A stretch of 64,000 bases of DNA from Nocardia sp. NBC_01503 (GCF_036327755.1 NZ_CP109596.1:5828001-5892000); one strand, 5' to 3'; counted from the first letter of the stretch, positions 17,163 to 25,251 are shown. Notes: generated from the sequence alone by a model not told the origin. Made by a program: numbers and translations.

Positions 17163-17360
17163 CTACGCGCGGTGCCGCCCATGCAGGCGATGCAGATTGT
17201 GCACAGGGACGCGGCGGAACGAATCGGCGGCGCTGAAGAGCGGGCGCTCGTCGTGGATTGACGGCATGGTGGACCGGTCAAGGCAGATCCTCCACCCGGC
17301 GGCGGCAATGATCCCGATCCACGACAGCGCAACAGCTACGAACAGGGCCAGACCGGACAT
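17163..17360 (-). CDS. Small membrane protein, unknown function
   Basis: A 65-residue protein. Residues 2-25 form one transmembrane helix (SGLALFVAVALSWIGIIAA), followed by a basic, His- and Arg-rich tail. The ATG at 17360 has a GGGGG run about 7 nt upstream; an earlier in-frame ATG at 17423 adds an unlikely Cys-rich start. It ends just before a strong terminator and follows two small genes on the same strand, which supports it as the last gene of a three-gene operon. I do not recognise the family. Confidence 0.45.
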   Translation of the reverse strand: MSGLALFVAVALSWIGIIAAAGWRICLDRSTMPSIHDERPLFSAADSFRRVPVHNLHRLHGRHRA

Positions 17361-17459
17361 GGAAACCCCCAGAAATGCAGTACAACACCAGTATTGGATC
17401 GACGTCATGTTTCGCCGCGACATGCGTGAGCGGCAGCGGCCACCCGCGCGGGGCTCCGA

Positions 17460-17726
17460 TCAGCCCGCATTCAACGACAGCGGCCAGCCCTCACCGGTAT
17501 CCGCATCAAGCACTTCGGGCGGTTCTACATCGATCACGAGATCGGGCAGTCCGGCTTCGTCGAGCACCGAGATGTCGTCGGCGGCGAGCCGGACGAGCGC
17601 GGAGATCCTGAACGAAGGCCCGACACGCCCGTCCCGCCAGACGGGAGCCCATGACCCATCGCGGTACTGAATCCAACCGGTGGGCCGCTCGTCACCGATC
17701 AGCGCCACTACGTCATCAATGTCCAT
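17460..17726 (-). CDS. Hypothetical protein in the resolvase-like operon
   Basis: An 88-residue acidic protein starting MDIDDVVALIGDERPTGWIQ with a Trp-rich centre (SWAPVWRDGRVGPSF) and an acidic second half. No membrane helix or signal peptide. Its ATG overlaps the end of the resolvase-like gene by 11 nt, so the two are coupled. I do not recognise the family; small acidic partners are common beside this resolvase-like protein in actinobacteria, but a function cannot be inferred. Confidence 0.6.
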   Translation of the reverse strand: MDIDDVVALIGDERPTGWIQYRDGSWAPVWRDGRVGPSFRISALVRLAADDISVLDEAGLPDLVIDVEPPEVLDADTGEGWPLSLNAG

Positions 17727-18042
17727 CGGAACCGGTCCGCGAGTAGACGTTTTCGGGACTCACGGTGAACACGTCCACCGCTTGTCGAAGATCCCCCGGG
17801 ACGGTACCGCCCTCGAAATGCGTTGTGCTCGGGACGAATACGGCTTCGGCGTTGATGCGAGCGATCGTGGCCTTGAGCCCCGCGAGGAGCGGCTTTCCGG
17901 TCCTGCCGTCGATGACGATCATCTTCGCGAAGTCGAACCCCCGCAGCGCCGCAGTGCTACGAACCTTGGTTTCGTCCCACGCCTGCCGTGCGCCGCTGAT
18001 ATCGGATCGGACGTAGCCGATCGCGGTTGGCCGAAACTTCAT
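17716..18042 (-). CDS. Resolvase-like N-terminal domain protein
   Basis: A 108-residue protein resembling the N-terminal catalytic domain of serine recombinases in outline (AIGYVRSDISGARQ at the start, a central FDFAKMIVID strand, later AEAVFVPST and DVFTVSPENVY). The usual catalytic Ser context and any DNA-binding domain are lacking, so it is probably not an active recombinase. It heads a small operon with 17460 and 17163 and diverges from the XRE gene at 18300. The intergenic region between them carries two TCCC-N5-GGGA dyads. Such proteins recur near XRE-DUF397 pairs in Nocardia-like genomes. Confidence 0.55.
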   Translation of the reverse strand: MKFRPTAIGYVRSDISGARQAWDETKVRSTAALRGFDFAKMIVIDGRTGKPLLAGLKATIARINAEAVFVPSTTHFEGGTVPGDLRQAVDVFTVSPENVYSRTGSDGH

Positions 18043-18176
18043 GATGTGTGTCCGTTCTGCTCGGTGTTCCGTACCGGCTGACTCATGCGAGGATCGACGC
18101 GACTACCGCTATCCCCGTGCGGGTTCCGCGCTCCTGCCCATGCGGCTATGGTTGCGCAAAGGAACAGCCCAGAGAA

Positions 18177-18259
18177 TCCCGATACGGGACGATCCCAGGA
18201 TTGCCACGAATGCCCAGCACGATTCCTAGGCGTCTCATAGGCTGATTCCCATAGTGGGA
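18177..18259. promoter_or_regulatory. Two TCCC-N5-GGGA dyads in the divergent promoter
   Basis: TCCCGATACGGGA at 18177-18189 and TCCCATAGTGGGA at 18247-18259 share the form TCCC-N5-GGGA, 70 bp apart. The second extends to TTCCCA-TAG-TGGGAA. They lie between the divergent resolvase-like operon and the XRE gene, and are good candidates for XRE binding. Confidence 0.5.
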
Positions 18260-18299
18260 AACTGCAGGCCACACCGTTGGGAAACCAAAGGGGGACGAG

Positions 18300-19175
18300 A
18301 TGCCGAGCAAGGCAAACCTCAGCGGCACGACGCTTCCACGTCGACAGCTAGGCAAAGCGCTACGGGATGCACGCCAGGCGCGAGGGATGACCCTCGATCA
18401 AGTGGCGCATGACACCGAGAACAGTCGATCCACCCTGAGCAGGGTAGAACTCGGGCAATACGACAAGATCAAGGTCCGTGAGATCGAATACCTTTGCCGG
18501 TACTATTCCCTGCCAGACGCGCAGAGCCAGTACCTCATGTCGCTTGCGTCGCAAGCGAATACAAAGGTCTGGTGGCAGGACTACCGCCATTTGCTCGATC
18601 CCGGATTCAGTACCTACCTCGAACTCGAGTCGTACGCAAATCAATTCAGCTTCTATCAGCCGCTCATCATTCCGGGCTTGCTCCAAACCGCCGACTACGC
18701 CCGGGCTGTTCAATGCCTCTTCGCGCCCGAGGACTCACCCGTAGAAGTCGACCAGCGCGTCGAACTGCGGATGCAGCGCTCCGCACGGCTTACCCGGCAA
18801 CATTGGCCCGTTCGCGCCGAATTCTTGTTGCACGAGACCATCTTTCATACGATAGTCGGCTCGGGGCTGACCATGGCGGCGCAGTGTCGGCACATCGCAG
18901 ATATGAGCACCCGTGAAAATATCTTGGTCCGGTTTGTGCCCTTCTCCGCTGGCCTGCCGACCGGCAGCGCCATCCCTCCCTTTATCGTCCTGGAATTTCC
19001 GGAGAACGAGCCATCTGTGGTCTATACCGAGGCCGCTATCGGTTCGATGACGTTCGAGGACGAAGAAGACGTGAAGCGCTTCCAGGCGCTGTACGGCACC
19101 CTCCGACATGCCGCGATGGAGCAGCAACCATCTCGGGATCGAATCAGGAAAATAGCAAGGAGATACGAACAGTGA
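18300..19175 (+). CDS. XRE family regulator with DUF5753 domain
   Basis: A 291-residue regulator of the actinobacterial type that pairs with a DUF397 protein. The XRE helix-turn-helix spans about residues 16-72 (LGKALRDARQARGMTLDQVA, then STLSRVELGQ). The remaining two thirds is DUF5753: YLELESYANQFSFYQPLIIPGLLQTADYARA and later VGSGLTMAAQ. GGGGACGA precedes the ATG. Its stop overlaps the DUF397 start by 4 nt. In Streptomyces such pairs act in developmental control, and the DUF397 protein modulates the regulator. The divergent region carries likely binding sites. Confidence 0.9.
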   Translation: MPSKANLSGTTLPRRQLGKALRDARQARGMTLDQVAHDTENSRSTLSRVELGQYDKIKVREIEYLCRYYSLPDAQSQYLMSLASQANTKVWWQDYRHLLDPGFSTYLELESYANQFSFYQPLIIPGLLQTADYARAVQCLFAPEDSPVEVDQRVELRMQRSARLTRQHWPVRAEFLLHETIFHTIVGSGLTMAAQCRHIADMSTRENILVRFVPFSAGLPTGSAIPPFIVLEFPENEPSVVYTEAAIGSMTFEDEEDVKRFQALYGTLRHAAMEQQPSRDRIRKIARRYEQ

Positions 19176-19378
19176 CCATCGACCTTACCGGCGCGGACTG
19201 GTTCAAGTCGTCGCACAGCGGCGGCAACAACGAATGCGTAGAAATCGCTTGGCTCGCAGGAGGTCATGTCGGGGTTCGCGATTCAAAGAATCCCGATGGC
19301 CCGGCGTTGGTGTTCGCCCCCGGTGAGTGGGACGCCTTCGCCGCCGGGATAGAAGACGACGAGTTCAAACGCGTGTAA
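19172..19378 (+). CDS. DUF397 protein
   Basis: A 68-residue protein with the DUF397 core: WFKSSHSGGNNECVEIA near the start, then GVRDSKNPDGPAL and a final EWDAFAAGI. GTG start at 19172 within the ATG/GTG-TGA overlap with the XRE gene. DUF397 proteins are small partners, sometimes antagonists, of XRE-DUF5753 regulators. Together the pair forms a two-gene operon. Confidence 0.92.
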   Translation: MTIDLTGADWFKSSHSGGNNECVEIAWLAGGHVGVRDSKNPDGPALVFAPGEWDAFAAGIEDDEFKRV

Positions 19379-19758
19379 GTCTCAACGGACGATGCCGGGG
19401 AGTTCAGCGCAGTGCTGGGGCTCCCCGGTTCGGTCTGTCCGCGCATCACCCACGCCAAGCCTTCGTCTCCCATGCCCTGTCACGCTGGAATCGTTATCGG
19501 CTGTGCTGCAATAGGATTCGATTGTCCGCACCCGCCACATGCTATGCGCGAAGGAACGGCTGTAGCCGGTCCCGGCTTGCGTCACGTCCTCGGCTACGGC
19601 ATCTTTACCAGTGGTGTGCCGGGAAGTCTGGTCGGCGGCGTGGCTCGAGCGGTGGGTCGCGTGTTCAGTTCGACTGGCTGGTGGGGGATGCTGATGCCGG
19701 GGTGTGAAGTAGCGGCGTTGCGCGGACCGAAAGACGCTCCAGCGTGGGGAGAAGCCTG
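19379..19758. other. Intergenic region before the type VII toxin locus
   Basis: About 380 bp with no convincing gene on either strand; open frames are Cys- or Arg-rich and without family resemblance. It should hold the promoter of the toxin operon. GGGGAGAAG near 19745 is the likely ribosome site of 19759. Confidence 0.5.
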
Positions 19759-20589
19759 GTGACCGATCCGAACAACATCTGGGGTGGGAATCTCAAACAG
19801 CAAGCCGTCGACGGCGGGTTCGGTCTCGCGTTCGACCCCTCGGTCGCGACCACATTGTCGGCGGAGTGCGCGTCCATGCTCAGCGCGGTTGAGGCCGCCG
19901 CCGCCGCGATGGCGACCTCGAGCCAGCTGAAGGCGCTGAGTCAGAAGACGGCGGGACCGCAGTTGGCGACGATCGTCAACACTGCCGCAGCCGATCTGAA
20001 CGACCGACTGCTGAACGGGAATCGAACGATTCTGACCGATATGGGTGAGACCTTCGTCATCGCAGGTGGGTTGTATAACAAAGCGGAAAGCGATTCGCAG
20101 TCGGCGTTTCTGAAGCTGAAGAACGGCGCGAGTCCTGCTGCGGTTGACTTCCAGGGTGCGGACCTCCCGGGCTGGAAGCCCTCCAGTGGGCGTGGGCACG
20201 AGTACTTTTCGCATTCGGCCGAACGTGACTACGCCAACTCGTTGGTCACAACCGGTGAGGCGACGTCGCTCGGTGGGCTCGCCAAAGAAACAGGTGTGAC
20301 CCTCAAGCCGTCGACGGTCGACCTCGACGGCAACCGGGGCGAGGACTACAGCTGGGACGAGTTCGCCGCGCACTACGACTACGTCGACGGGCAGCAAATC
20401 CCCGGACAACTAGAGCATTTCGCCGATTCATGGAAGAAGGCCGCCGACATCCTGCGCGCCCAAGCCGAGACGTTCCACAAGGCATACGATCCGCTCCTGC
20501 AAAGCTCGCTCAATGGCGCGAACGGGTCGGGGGGGCGTGGGCATCGCCCGCGGCGGGCCGCGCCAAAAGCGCGCTCAACGACTACCTGA
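19759..20589 (+). CDS. N-terminal part of a putative type VII secreted toxin (first frame)
   Basis: In-frame GTG at 19759 (start ...TDPNNIWGG) with GGGGAGAAG upstream. Residues about 25-110 form an Ala-rich helical pair, followed by YNKAE (residues 106-110), which matches the YxxxD/E export signal of ESX substrates. A second helical region starts near 205 (WDEFAAHYDYVDGQQIPGQLEHF, split over several helices) and runs toward the end. The frame leaves the reading at a 7-G run (20529-20535) and terminates after about 18 unrelated basic residues; the -1 frame continues as the rest of the protein. Alone it would be a 276-residue protein; joined it is about 788 residues. Confidence 0.7.
   Translation: MTDPNNIWGGNLKQQAVDGGFGLAFDPSVATTLSAECASMLSAVEAAAAAMATSSQLKALSQKTAGPQLATIVNTAAADLNDRLLNGNRTILTDMGETFVIAGGLYNKAESDSQSAFLKLKNGASPAAVDFQGADLPGWKPSSGRGHEYFSHSAERDYANSLVTTGEATSLGGLAKETGVTLKPSTVDLDGNRGEDYSWDEFAAHYDYVDGQQIPGQLEHFADSWKKAADILRAQAETFHKAYDPLLQSSLNGANGSGGRGHRPRRAAPKARSTTT
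20529..20535 (+). other. Seven-G slippery run joining the two toxin frames
   Basis: The zero frame reads TCG GGG GGG CGT and ends soon after; slipping back one base gives GCG TGG and continues the long frame (AWASPAAGRAK). The run fits the X_XXY_YYZ form of -1 frameshift sites, but a lost G or a sequencing error would look the same. Confidence 0.6.
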
Positions 20590-22127
20590 GCGGGTTGACC
20601 CGGCTGATCAGCGGCATGGATCTGATGAGCCGCAATCTCGCGGTCACCCAGGGCTGGATGCTGCGGCTGCAAACCTTCCTCCCGCTGAATACCTACGAGG
20701 TCTACCGCGCCAACAACTCCGCGCGGCGTCTGGATGAGGACCTGCGTCAGATCCGCTCGGCCTGGGACAGTTGGTTCGTCGAGGGTGCGAAGCTGACCGC
20801 CGGCAATATCCCCGAATTCGCACCGGTACGCAGCACGGTCACCACGCCCAGCGCGGGCCTGCCCACCTCATTGTCGGAACTGCTGATCGGCGACCAGACA
20901 CCGGGTGAGCAGCTCGACCCCCTGCGCATGCTCGAGAATCTCCGCAACGGAGTTCCCTACGAGGTGGTCAACCCCGACGGCAGCCACACCATCATCACGC
21001 CCAATCCCGATGGCACGACGACCACGACGAAGTCGACCACCGCCCCAGACGGCAGCGTCACCACCGTCTCCACGACCGGGGACGGGGCACCGGTGACATC
21101 GGTGTCCACACCCCGCAACGACGGCAGCGGCATCATTGACACCGTCACCACCAACCCGGACGGCACCGTCACGACCACGGTCTCCACCCCGACCGGCGAC
21201 GGCCGACTCAAGAACACCACCACCAACGCGGATGGGACCACCGGCCTCGAAACCGCTGTCACTGAACTGCCCGAAGGCAAGCTGCTCACCGAAACCGTCG
21301 ACCCCGACAGTGCAACGGTGACCAACACACTCACCCAACCCAACGGATTCAGCTATACCGAGACCTACGGCATCGACGCCGACGGCAACCCGAGCCTGCT
21401 GTCCACCAACGACAGCAGCGGGACCCGCTCCACCGTCGCCTCCGACGGTGCGATCTCCACTCAGTTCCCGGACGGAACCTGGGCCAAGACCACCCAACTC
21501 CCTGACGGCAGCGCATTCACTCAGTTCAGCGACGGTACGATCCGGGCGTCCGAGCCCGGACAACCTGTGTCGACCTGGCAGGCGGTCACGTCCTTCCTCG
21601 GCTTCGAGGGGCATCCCAACACCACTTGGGGCGGCATGTCAGCCAGTGGCATCGCCGCCGGGCTGGAGGAAGGGGGTACATCGATGGCAGCGAAAGCCGC
21701 GATGATGGCAGACACCTCGCGGCTCCTCGGCCAAGGAGCCCTACAGGACCTCGCCGACGGCACGGGTCTGCCTGGAAAACAGACATCGGTGGCGCTACAG
21801 ATCGGCGACGACGCCACCAAACTCGCCACCAACGCCAAATGGCTCGGCGGCGTTGGAAAATTCGGCGGTCCCCTGGCGACGATCGGATTCTCCACATACA
21901 ACTCGTGGGACGATTACAACAATGGACTCAAGACAGGTTGTGCAGCGATCGGCAATGGACTCGGATCTTCAGCCGGAGGCATTGCGGGTGGGATGGCGCT
22001 AGGCGCACTCGGCGGGGCCTGGTTGGGGCCGCCGGGCGCGATCGGCGGCGCAATAATCGGCGGCCTCGTCGGTGGCGCAGGCGGCGGTATGGCGGGCGAG
22101 GCAACAGCGAAAGCGGTGTGTGAATGA
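20535..22127 (+). CDS. C-terminal part of the putative type VII toxin: helical, PDGT-repeat and glycine-zipper region (second frame)
   Basis: From the G run on, this frame completes the second helical bundle (ALNDYLSGLTRLISGMDLM), starting with a Trp turn (WAS) that resembles a WXG motif. Next come about 190 residues of Thr-rich beta-like repeats built on PDG-T/S (about 20990-21540). The end is a membrane-active looking domain: Gly-rich helices with repeated GG-x-GG zippers (about 21940-22110) and a final KAVCE. It has no own start with a ribosome site. Its stop overlaps the next ATG by 4 nt. A pore-forming or membrane-disrupting C-terminus is inferred, not shown. Confidence 0.65.
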   Translation, partial: AWASPAAGRAKSALNDYLSGLTRLISGMDLMSRNLAVTQGWMLRLQTFLPLNTYEVYRANNSARRLDEDLRQIRSAWDSWFVEGAKLTAGNIPEFAPVRSTVTTPSAGLPTSLSELLIGDQTPGEQLDPLRMLENLRNGVPYEVVNPDGSHTIITPNPDGTTTTTKSTTAPDGSVTTVSTTGDGAPVTSVSTPRNDGSGIIDTVTTNPDGTVTTTVSTPTGDGRLKNTTTNADGTTGLETAVTELPEGKLLTETVDPDSATVTNTLTQPNGFSYTETYGIDADGNPSLLSTNDSSGTRSTVASDGAISTQFPDGTWAKTTQLPDGSAFTQFSDGTIRASEPGQPVSTWQAVTSFLGFEGHPNTTWGGMSASGIAAGLEEGGTSMAAKAAMMADTSRLLGQGALQDLADGTGLPGKQTSVALQIGDDATKLATNAKWLGGVGKFGGPLATIGFSTYNSWDDYNNGLKTGCAAIGNGLGSSAGGIAGGMALGALGGAWLGPPGAIGGAIIGGLVGGAGGGMAGEATAKAVCE

Positions 22128-23023
22128 GCCGTTCGAATAATTCAATTCAACGTTCGGCAAACGTACCCTGGCCTCCAGGCTTCGGTCCCGAGAGTCGCAG
22201 GCGCGCAATGTTGTTCGGCGCGTTACCGGTGATCTTTGTCATGGCTGTCATTTCGGTATGGATGATGATGTCGGGTCTACGCCAAAGTAATACCGGACAA
22301 GCGCTGATCGGAGCGGCAGGTTCTCTGCTCTTTCCGATCGCTGCCCCTATGGCGATCCGCGTGTACCAAACCAGACGAACTGTCGTACCTGTCATTCATG
22401 CTGGACATAATATCGATGGCGAAATCGCATTGCCCATCCCGAGATGGCGGTGGTTCTCGTTAATCGCCGGGCTGTTTTCCCTGGTTATTACCGTCGCAGC
22501 CATTCTCTTCTTGTTCGCGCTGACGTTCCCCGACTCCGCTACGATGAATTATCGATTGCGTAGCCCATTGGTTGTTCCACTCCTTCTAGTCGTCGTGCTA
22601 ATTGGTTCATGGCTTCTGGCCCGCGTGCTCTATGCTGCAACAAGAGTGCAAGGGCTATGGTTGACATCAACCGGGGTTTATATGAGCAACGGACTCATGT
22701 ATCAGGCCGTCGATTGGGATGACATTCTGGAAGTCCAGGCAGCTTCCCGGCCCCGATTCGCCACGATCAAGCTGACAGCGCGACCCGGCGCTGTCGATCT
22801 CGTCTGGAAGTCCTGGTGGATACGTAAAAGTAGCCATCGATGGCTCGTGGAGATCTATACCCTTGAATTCGATATGGATTCTGCGCTCCTCTATCACACG
22901 ATCCGCTACTACTGGAAGAATCCGGAATTTCGGTCGGAATTTGAGTCCGATGCGGCGGTCAAGCGTGTTCGACGTGGCAGGGTCCTCGATACCGGTAACA
23001 ACCGTCGGGCGGCTGACTCGTGA
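22124..23023 (+). CDS. Multi-pass membrane protein, immunity candidate
   Basis: A 299-residue protein with four clear transmembrane helices: about 28-47, 57-75, 104-126 and 144-165. A cytoplasmic C-terminal half follows, rich in beta-like and charged segments (YMSNGLMYQAVDWDDI), perhaps PH-like. It is translationally coupled to the toxin frame through ATGA and to the EspG-like gene through GTGA. Two 60-nt stretches I counted (22501-22560, 22561-22620) are about 52% and 50% GC, well below the neighbours, which suggests transfer. Membrane immunity proteins usually pair with pore-forming toxins; that role is inferred from position. Confidence 0.6.
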   Translation: MSRSNNSIQRSANVPWPPGFGPESRRRAMLFGALPVIFVMAVISVWMMMSGLRQSNTGQALIGAAGSLLFPIAAPMAIRVYQTRRTVVPVIHAGHNIDGEIALPIPRWRWFSLIAGLFSLVITVAAILFLFALTFPDSATMNYRLRSPLVVPLLLVVVLIGSWLLARVLYAATRVQGLWLTSTGVYMSNGLMYQAVDWDDILEVQAASRPRFATIKLTARPGAVDLVWKSWWIRKSSHRWLVEIYTLEFDMDSALLYHTIRYYWKNPEFRSEFESDAAVKRVRRGRVLDTGNNRRAADS

Positions 23024-23838
23024 CGCATGTGTGGCGGTTCACCGAGGTCGAGTTTGCCCTGCTTTGGCGGGATACGATCGGCGACCAGTTGCCCGCGCCA
23101 TTTCTATTCACCTCACGCGCCGCGTCCCCGCAGGAATACCGTGCGACGCGGCAGTCGGCGCGGGAAAGTTTGCAGGAAAAGATGACCCGCGAGGTCACCG
23201 ACATCATCGATGCGATGGCCAAATCGGATCTGCACCTGTCGGTCTACGGTGGTGATGATCGTGACCCGATCCACTCGGGATCGATGATTCGCGTGCTGGC
23301 CACCCGCAAGGGCGAACGCGGATACCTTGTCACCCAGCTGCCAGGTGTCTCGTATTTCGATCGAGGTGGATACACCATCGCTCAATGCGACCCGCTGCGG
23401 CTGGCCGACAAAATCGTGGAGTCACTTCCGGATGTACCTGCAGCGGCCAGAGGCGATATTGAACTCACGTCGTCCGACGCCCATGCCATGCTCTATGTCG
23501 ATCGGTCCGAGGCCGACGACCTGGAATACGCGTCCTCCAGATCTGTGGTGGACCCCTATGAGGACGAAGTATCTTCGCGGTCGGCACGGTTCCTACGGGC
23601 TCCGGCAACGAACTCGGGCGAGATTCAAATTACGCAGGGCAGCTCGATATTCGGGCCGCGTGGTGTCAAACGCCACACCGTCGGCTGGCGCGACCTCGAC
23701 GGTCACGGCCGCTATGTCATCTCCGACCGCCCCGCCGCAGCTCTGGCTGCCGACCCGAAACGGTTTGTGTCGGTGCTGAACTCCCGGATCGCAGCGGTAG
23801 TCCACGCCATCAAGGAAGAACGCGAGCATCTGCACTGA
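23020..23838 (+). CDS. EspG-like ESX secretion-associated protein
   Basis: A 272-residue cytosolic protein resembling EspG, the chaperone that recognises type VII substrates. The start THVWRFTEVEFALLWRD and the PAPF block, the helical middle (EYRATRQSARESL), the repeated strands (VYGGD, IRVLATRKGERGYLV) and the final helix with VVHAIKEEREH fit that fold. The similarity is judged by eye and is moderate. The GTG overlaps the upstream stop by 4 nt, so toxin, membrane protein and chaperone are one coupled unit. EspG proteins normally lie in full ESX loci; here it accompanies a single substrate-like gene. Confidence 0.6.
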   Translation: MTHVWRFTEVEFALLWRDTIGDQLPAPFLFTSRAASPQEYRATRQSARESLQEKMTREVTDIIDAMAKSDLHLSVYGGDDRDPIHSGSMIRVLATRKGERGYLVTQLPGVSYFDRGGYTIAQCDPLRLADKIVESLPDVPAAARGDIELTSSDAHAMLYVDRSEADDLEYASSRSVVDPYEDEVSSRSARFLRAPATNSGEIQITQGSSIFGPRGVKRHTVGWRDLDGHGRYVISDRPAAALAADPKRFVSVLNSRIAAVVHAIKEEREHLH

Positions 23839-23901
23839 CGCCGGTCACCGGCTTGTGCTCCAGCGCAATCGACACCACCACACCGAAAGCCGCGAAATCC
23901 C

Positions 23902-24339
23902 ATGAGCAAACCAAATCCCACCACGGCCGATGACCTAAATCCGAACTGGCGCGAGCGGTTCACCTTCTTCGACAGCTACGGACACCCCGGGTCTCCGGAA
24001 TCCCGGCAGGCGCTGCGGAATCTCTCTTTCGGGCAGCGGTCACGCATCACCTCGAACTTCATAGCGTTTCTGTTCGGGCCGATCTACTTCTTCGTACTCG
24101 GGCTGTGGAAGAAGAACCTCTCCCTGCTCGGCATCTGGGTCGGCGTTATCGTCGTGGTCGTCGGCCTGGAAGTGATCACCGGCGTGACGGTACCCGACCC
24201 GTTCCCCCAGGCAATCGGTTTCGGAATGGCCGCGCTGTACATGTCGACCGCGAACTACGCCCATTACCTCCAGCGCACCCGAGGGATTCAGAGCTGGAAC
24301 CCGTTCGAGGGGATGGGGAAACGCGCGCCCACACGATAG
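23902..24339 (+). CDS. DUF2628-like membrane protein
   Basis: A 145-residue protein with a hydrophilic N-terminus and three hydrophobic segments (about 50-66, 72-94 and 102-118). The block IAFLFGPIYFFVLGLWKKN and the preceding SFGQRSRITSNF fit DUF2628, a family of small membrane proteins of unknown role. It starts 63 nt after the EspG-like gene and probably belongs to the same transcript. It could help immunity or assembly, but there is no direct evidence. Confidence 0.6.
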   Translation: MSKPNPTTADDLNPNWRERFTFFDSYGHPGSPESRQALRNLSFGQRSRITSNFIAFLFGPIYFFVLGLWKKNLSLLGIWVGVIVVVVGLEVITGVTVPDPFPQAIGFGMAALYMSTANYAHYLQRTRGIQSWNPFEGMGKRAPTR

Positions 24340-24445
24340 CTGCCCGGCTCATTAGCCTGGTGGTCAATCCGGACCCGGAAGCGCGGTGGGCACCGCGACC
24401 CAGTGCCGATCCTGCTCTCGTGGGTGCATGCCTGCCTGAAAAGGA

Positions 24446-24804
24446 ATGTTGACGGGCCACTGTCGCGGGGCCGATTACGGCCCCGCCGCCTCGAGTCCGC
24501 TGCGGTCGCCCGCGACTCCGGTCGTGCGTTCGATGCCGGAACCCTCACCGCCGACGTCCGCGCCGAACAAGAGAAGCTCCTGTGGGCCGACACGATCATC
24601 TTCCAATTCCCGCTGGGGTGGTATTCGATGCCCGTTATCCTCAAAGGCTGGGTGGATCGCGTCTTCACCTACAACTTCGCCTACGGTGTGGGCGAACACA
24701 GCGACACCCGCTACGGTGAACGCTTCGGCGAAGGCACCCAGCGGGCCGAAAAGCGTTGCTATCGGTCACAATCGGCAGGTTTCGGCCTGCATGTGCGGCA
24801 CTGA
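24446..24804 (+). pseudogene. Remnant of an NAD(P)H:quinone oxidoreductase (flavodoxin_2 family)
   Basis: The middle of a MdaB/NQO-type enzyme survives: AEQEKLLWADTIIFQFPLGWY, MPVILKGWVDRVF and FAYGVGEHSDTRYGERFGEGT are family blocks. The N-terminal FMN-binding part (about 60 residues) and everything after the GEGT block are missing, and the end continues out of frame. It abuts the convergent SnoaL-like gene, and probably marks one edge of the accessory island. Confidence 0.75.
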
Positions 24805-25251
24805 TCATGTGGTCGTTGGCTTGCGGAGATGGCGGCTCAAATCGCCAGCCAGGGTGATGACAACCTCGCGTTCGGTGAATCGCCACTCCCCGCCGACCCG
24901 CTCGAACCGATCGCGGTAGCGCCCCGCGGCGATGGGCTGCAGCGGGAACTCCGAAACGGCCTGGAAGACAGTGAAATACGACCGTGCTCCCGCCGTACCC
25001 GCCTCGTCGTCGAGTTCGAGCGCAATGTTCGTGGTGACATGGTGAGTACCCGGTGTCCCGTCCTCATACAGAAACACCATGCCCCGCAACATCTTCTCGA
25101 CCCCCGCACTACCCCGCACGGACCCGCCGCCGCCGACGAACACCCCATCGGCGAACAGCGTCCCCACGCCGCCGAAGTCCCCGGCATCCACCAACTCCGC
25201 GTACTTCACGATCAGATTTGTCACGGCGGTCGTATCGGCGATTGTGCTCAT
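24805..25251 (-). CDS. SnoaL-like/NTF2-fold protein
   Basis: A 148-residue single-domain protein of the SnoaL-like group within the NTF2 superfamily. The pattern TTAVTNLIVKYAELVDAGDF, GTLFADGVFVGG and the later HHVTTNIALELDD, GRYRDRFERVGGEWRF is characteristic. Members bind or transform small hydrophobic molecules, and some act in polyketide or steroid pathways. The ATG at 25251 fits the family start better than the one at 25281. It lies downstream of the steroid/lipid-type operon on the same strand but beyond a stem-loop, so it may be a separate unit. Confidence 0.8.
   Translation of the reverse strand: MSTIADTTAVTNLIVKYAELVDAGDFGGVGTLFADGVFVGGGGSVRGSAGVEKMLRGMVFLYEDGTPGTHHVTTNIALELDDEAGTAGARSYFTVFQAVSEFPLQPIAAGRYRDRFERVGGEWRFTEREVVITLAGDLSRHLRKPTTT

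Noticed and set aside
16692..17261. Open frame on the plus strand across the 17-bp hairpin
   Set aside because: It runs through a terminator stem and has no family resemblance.
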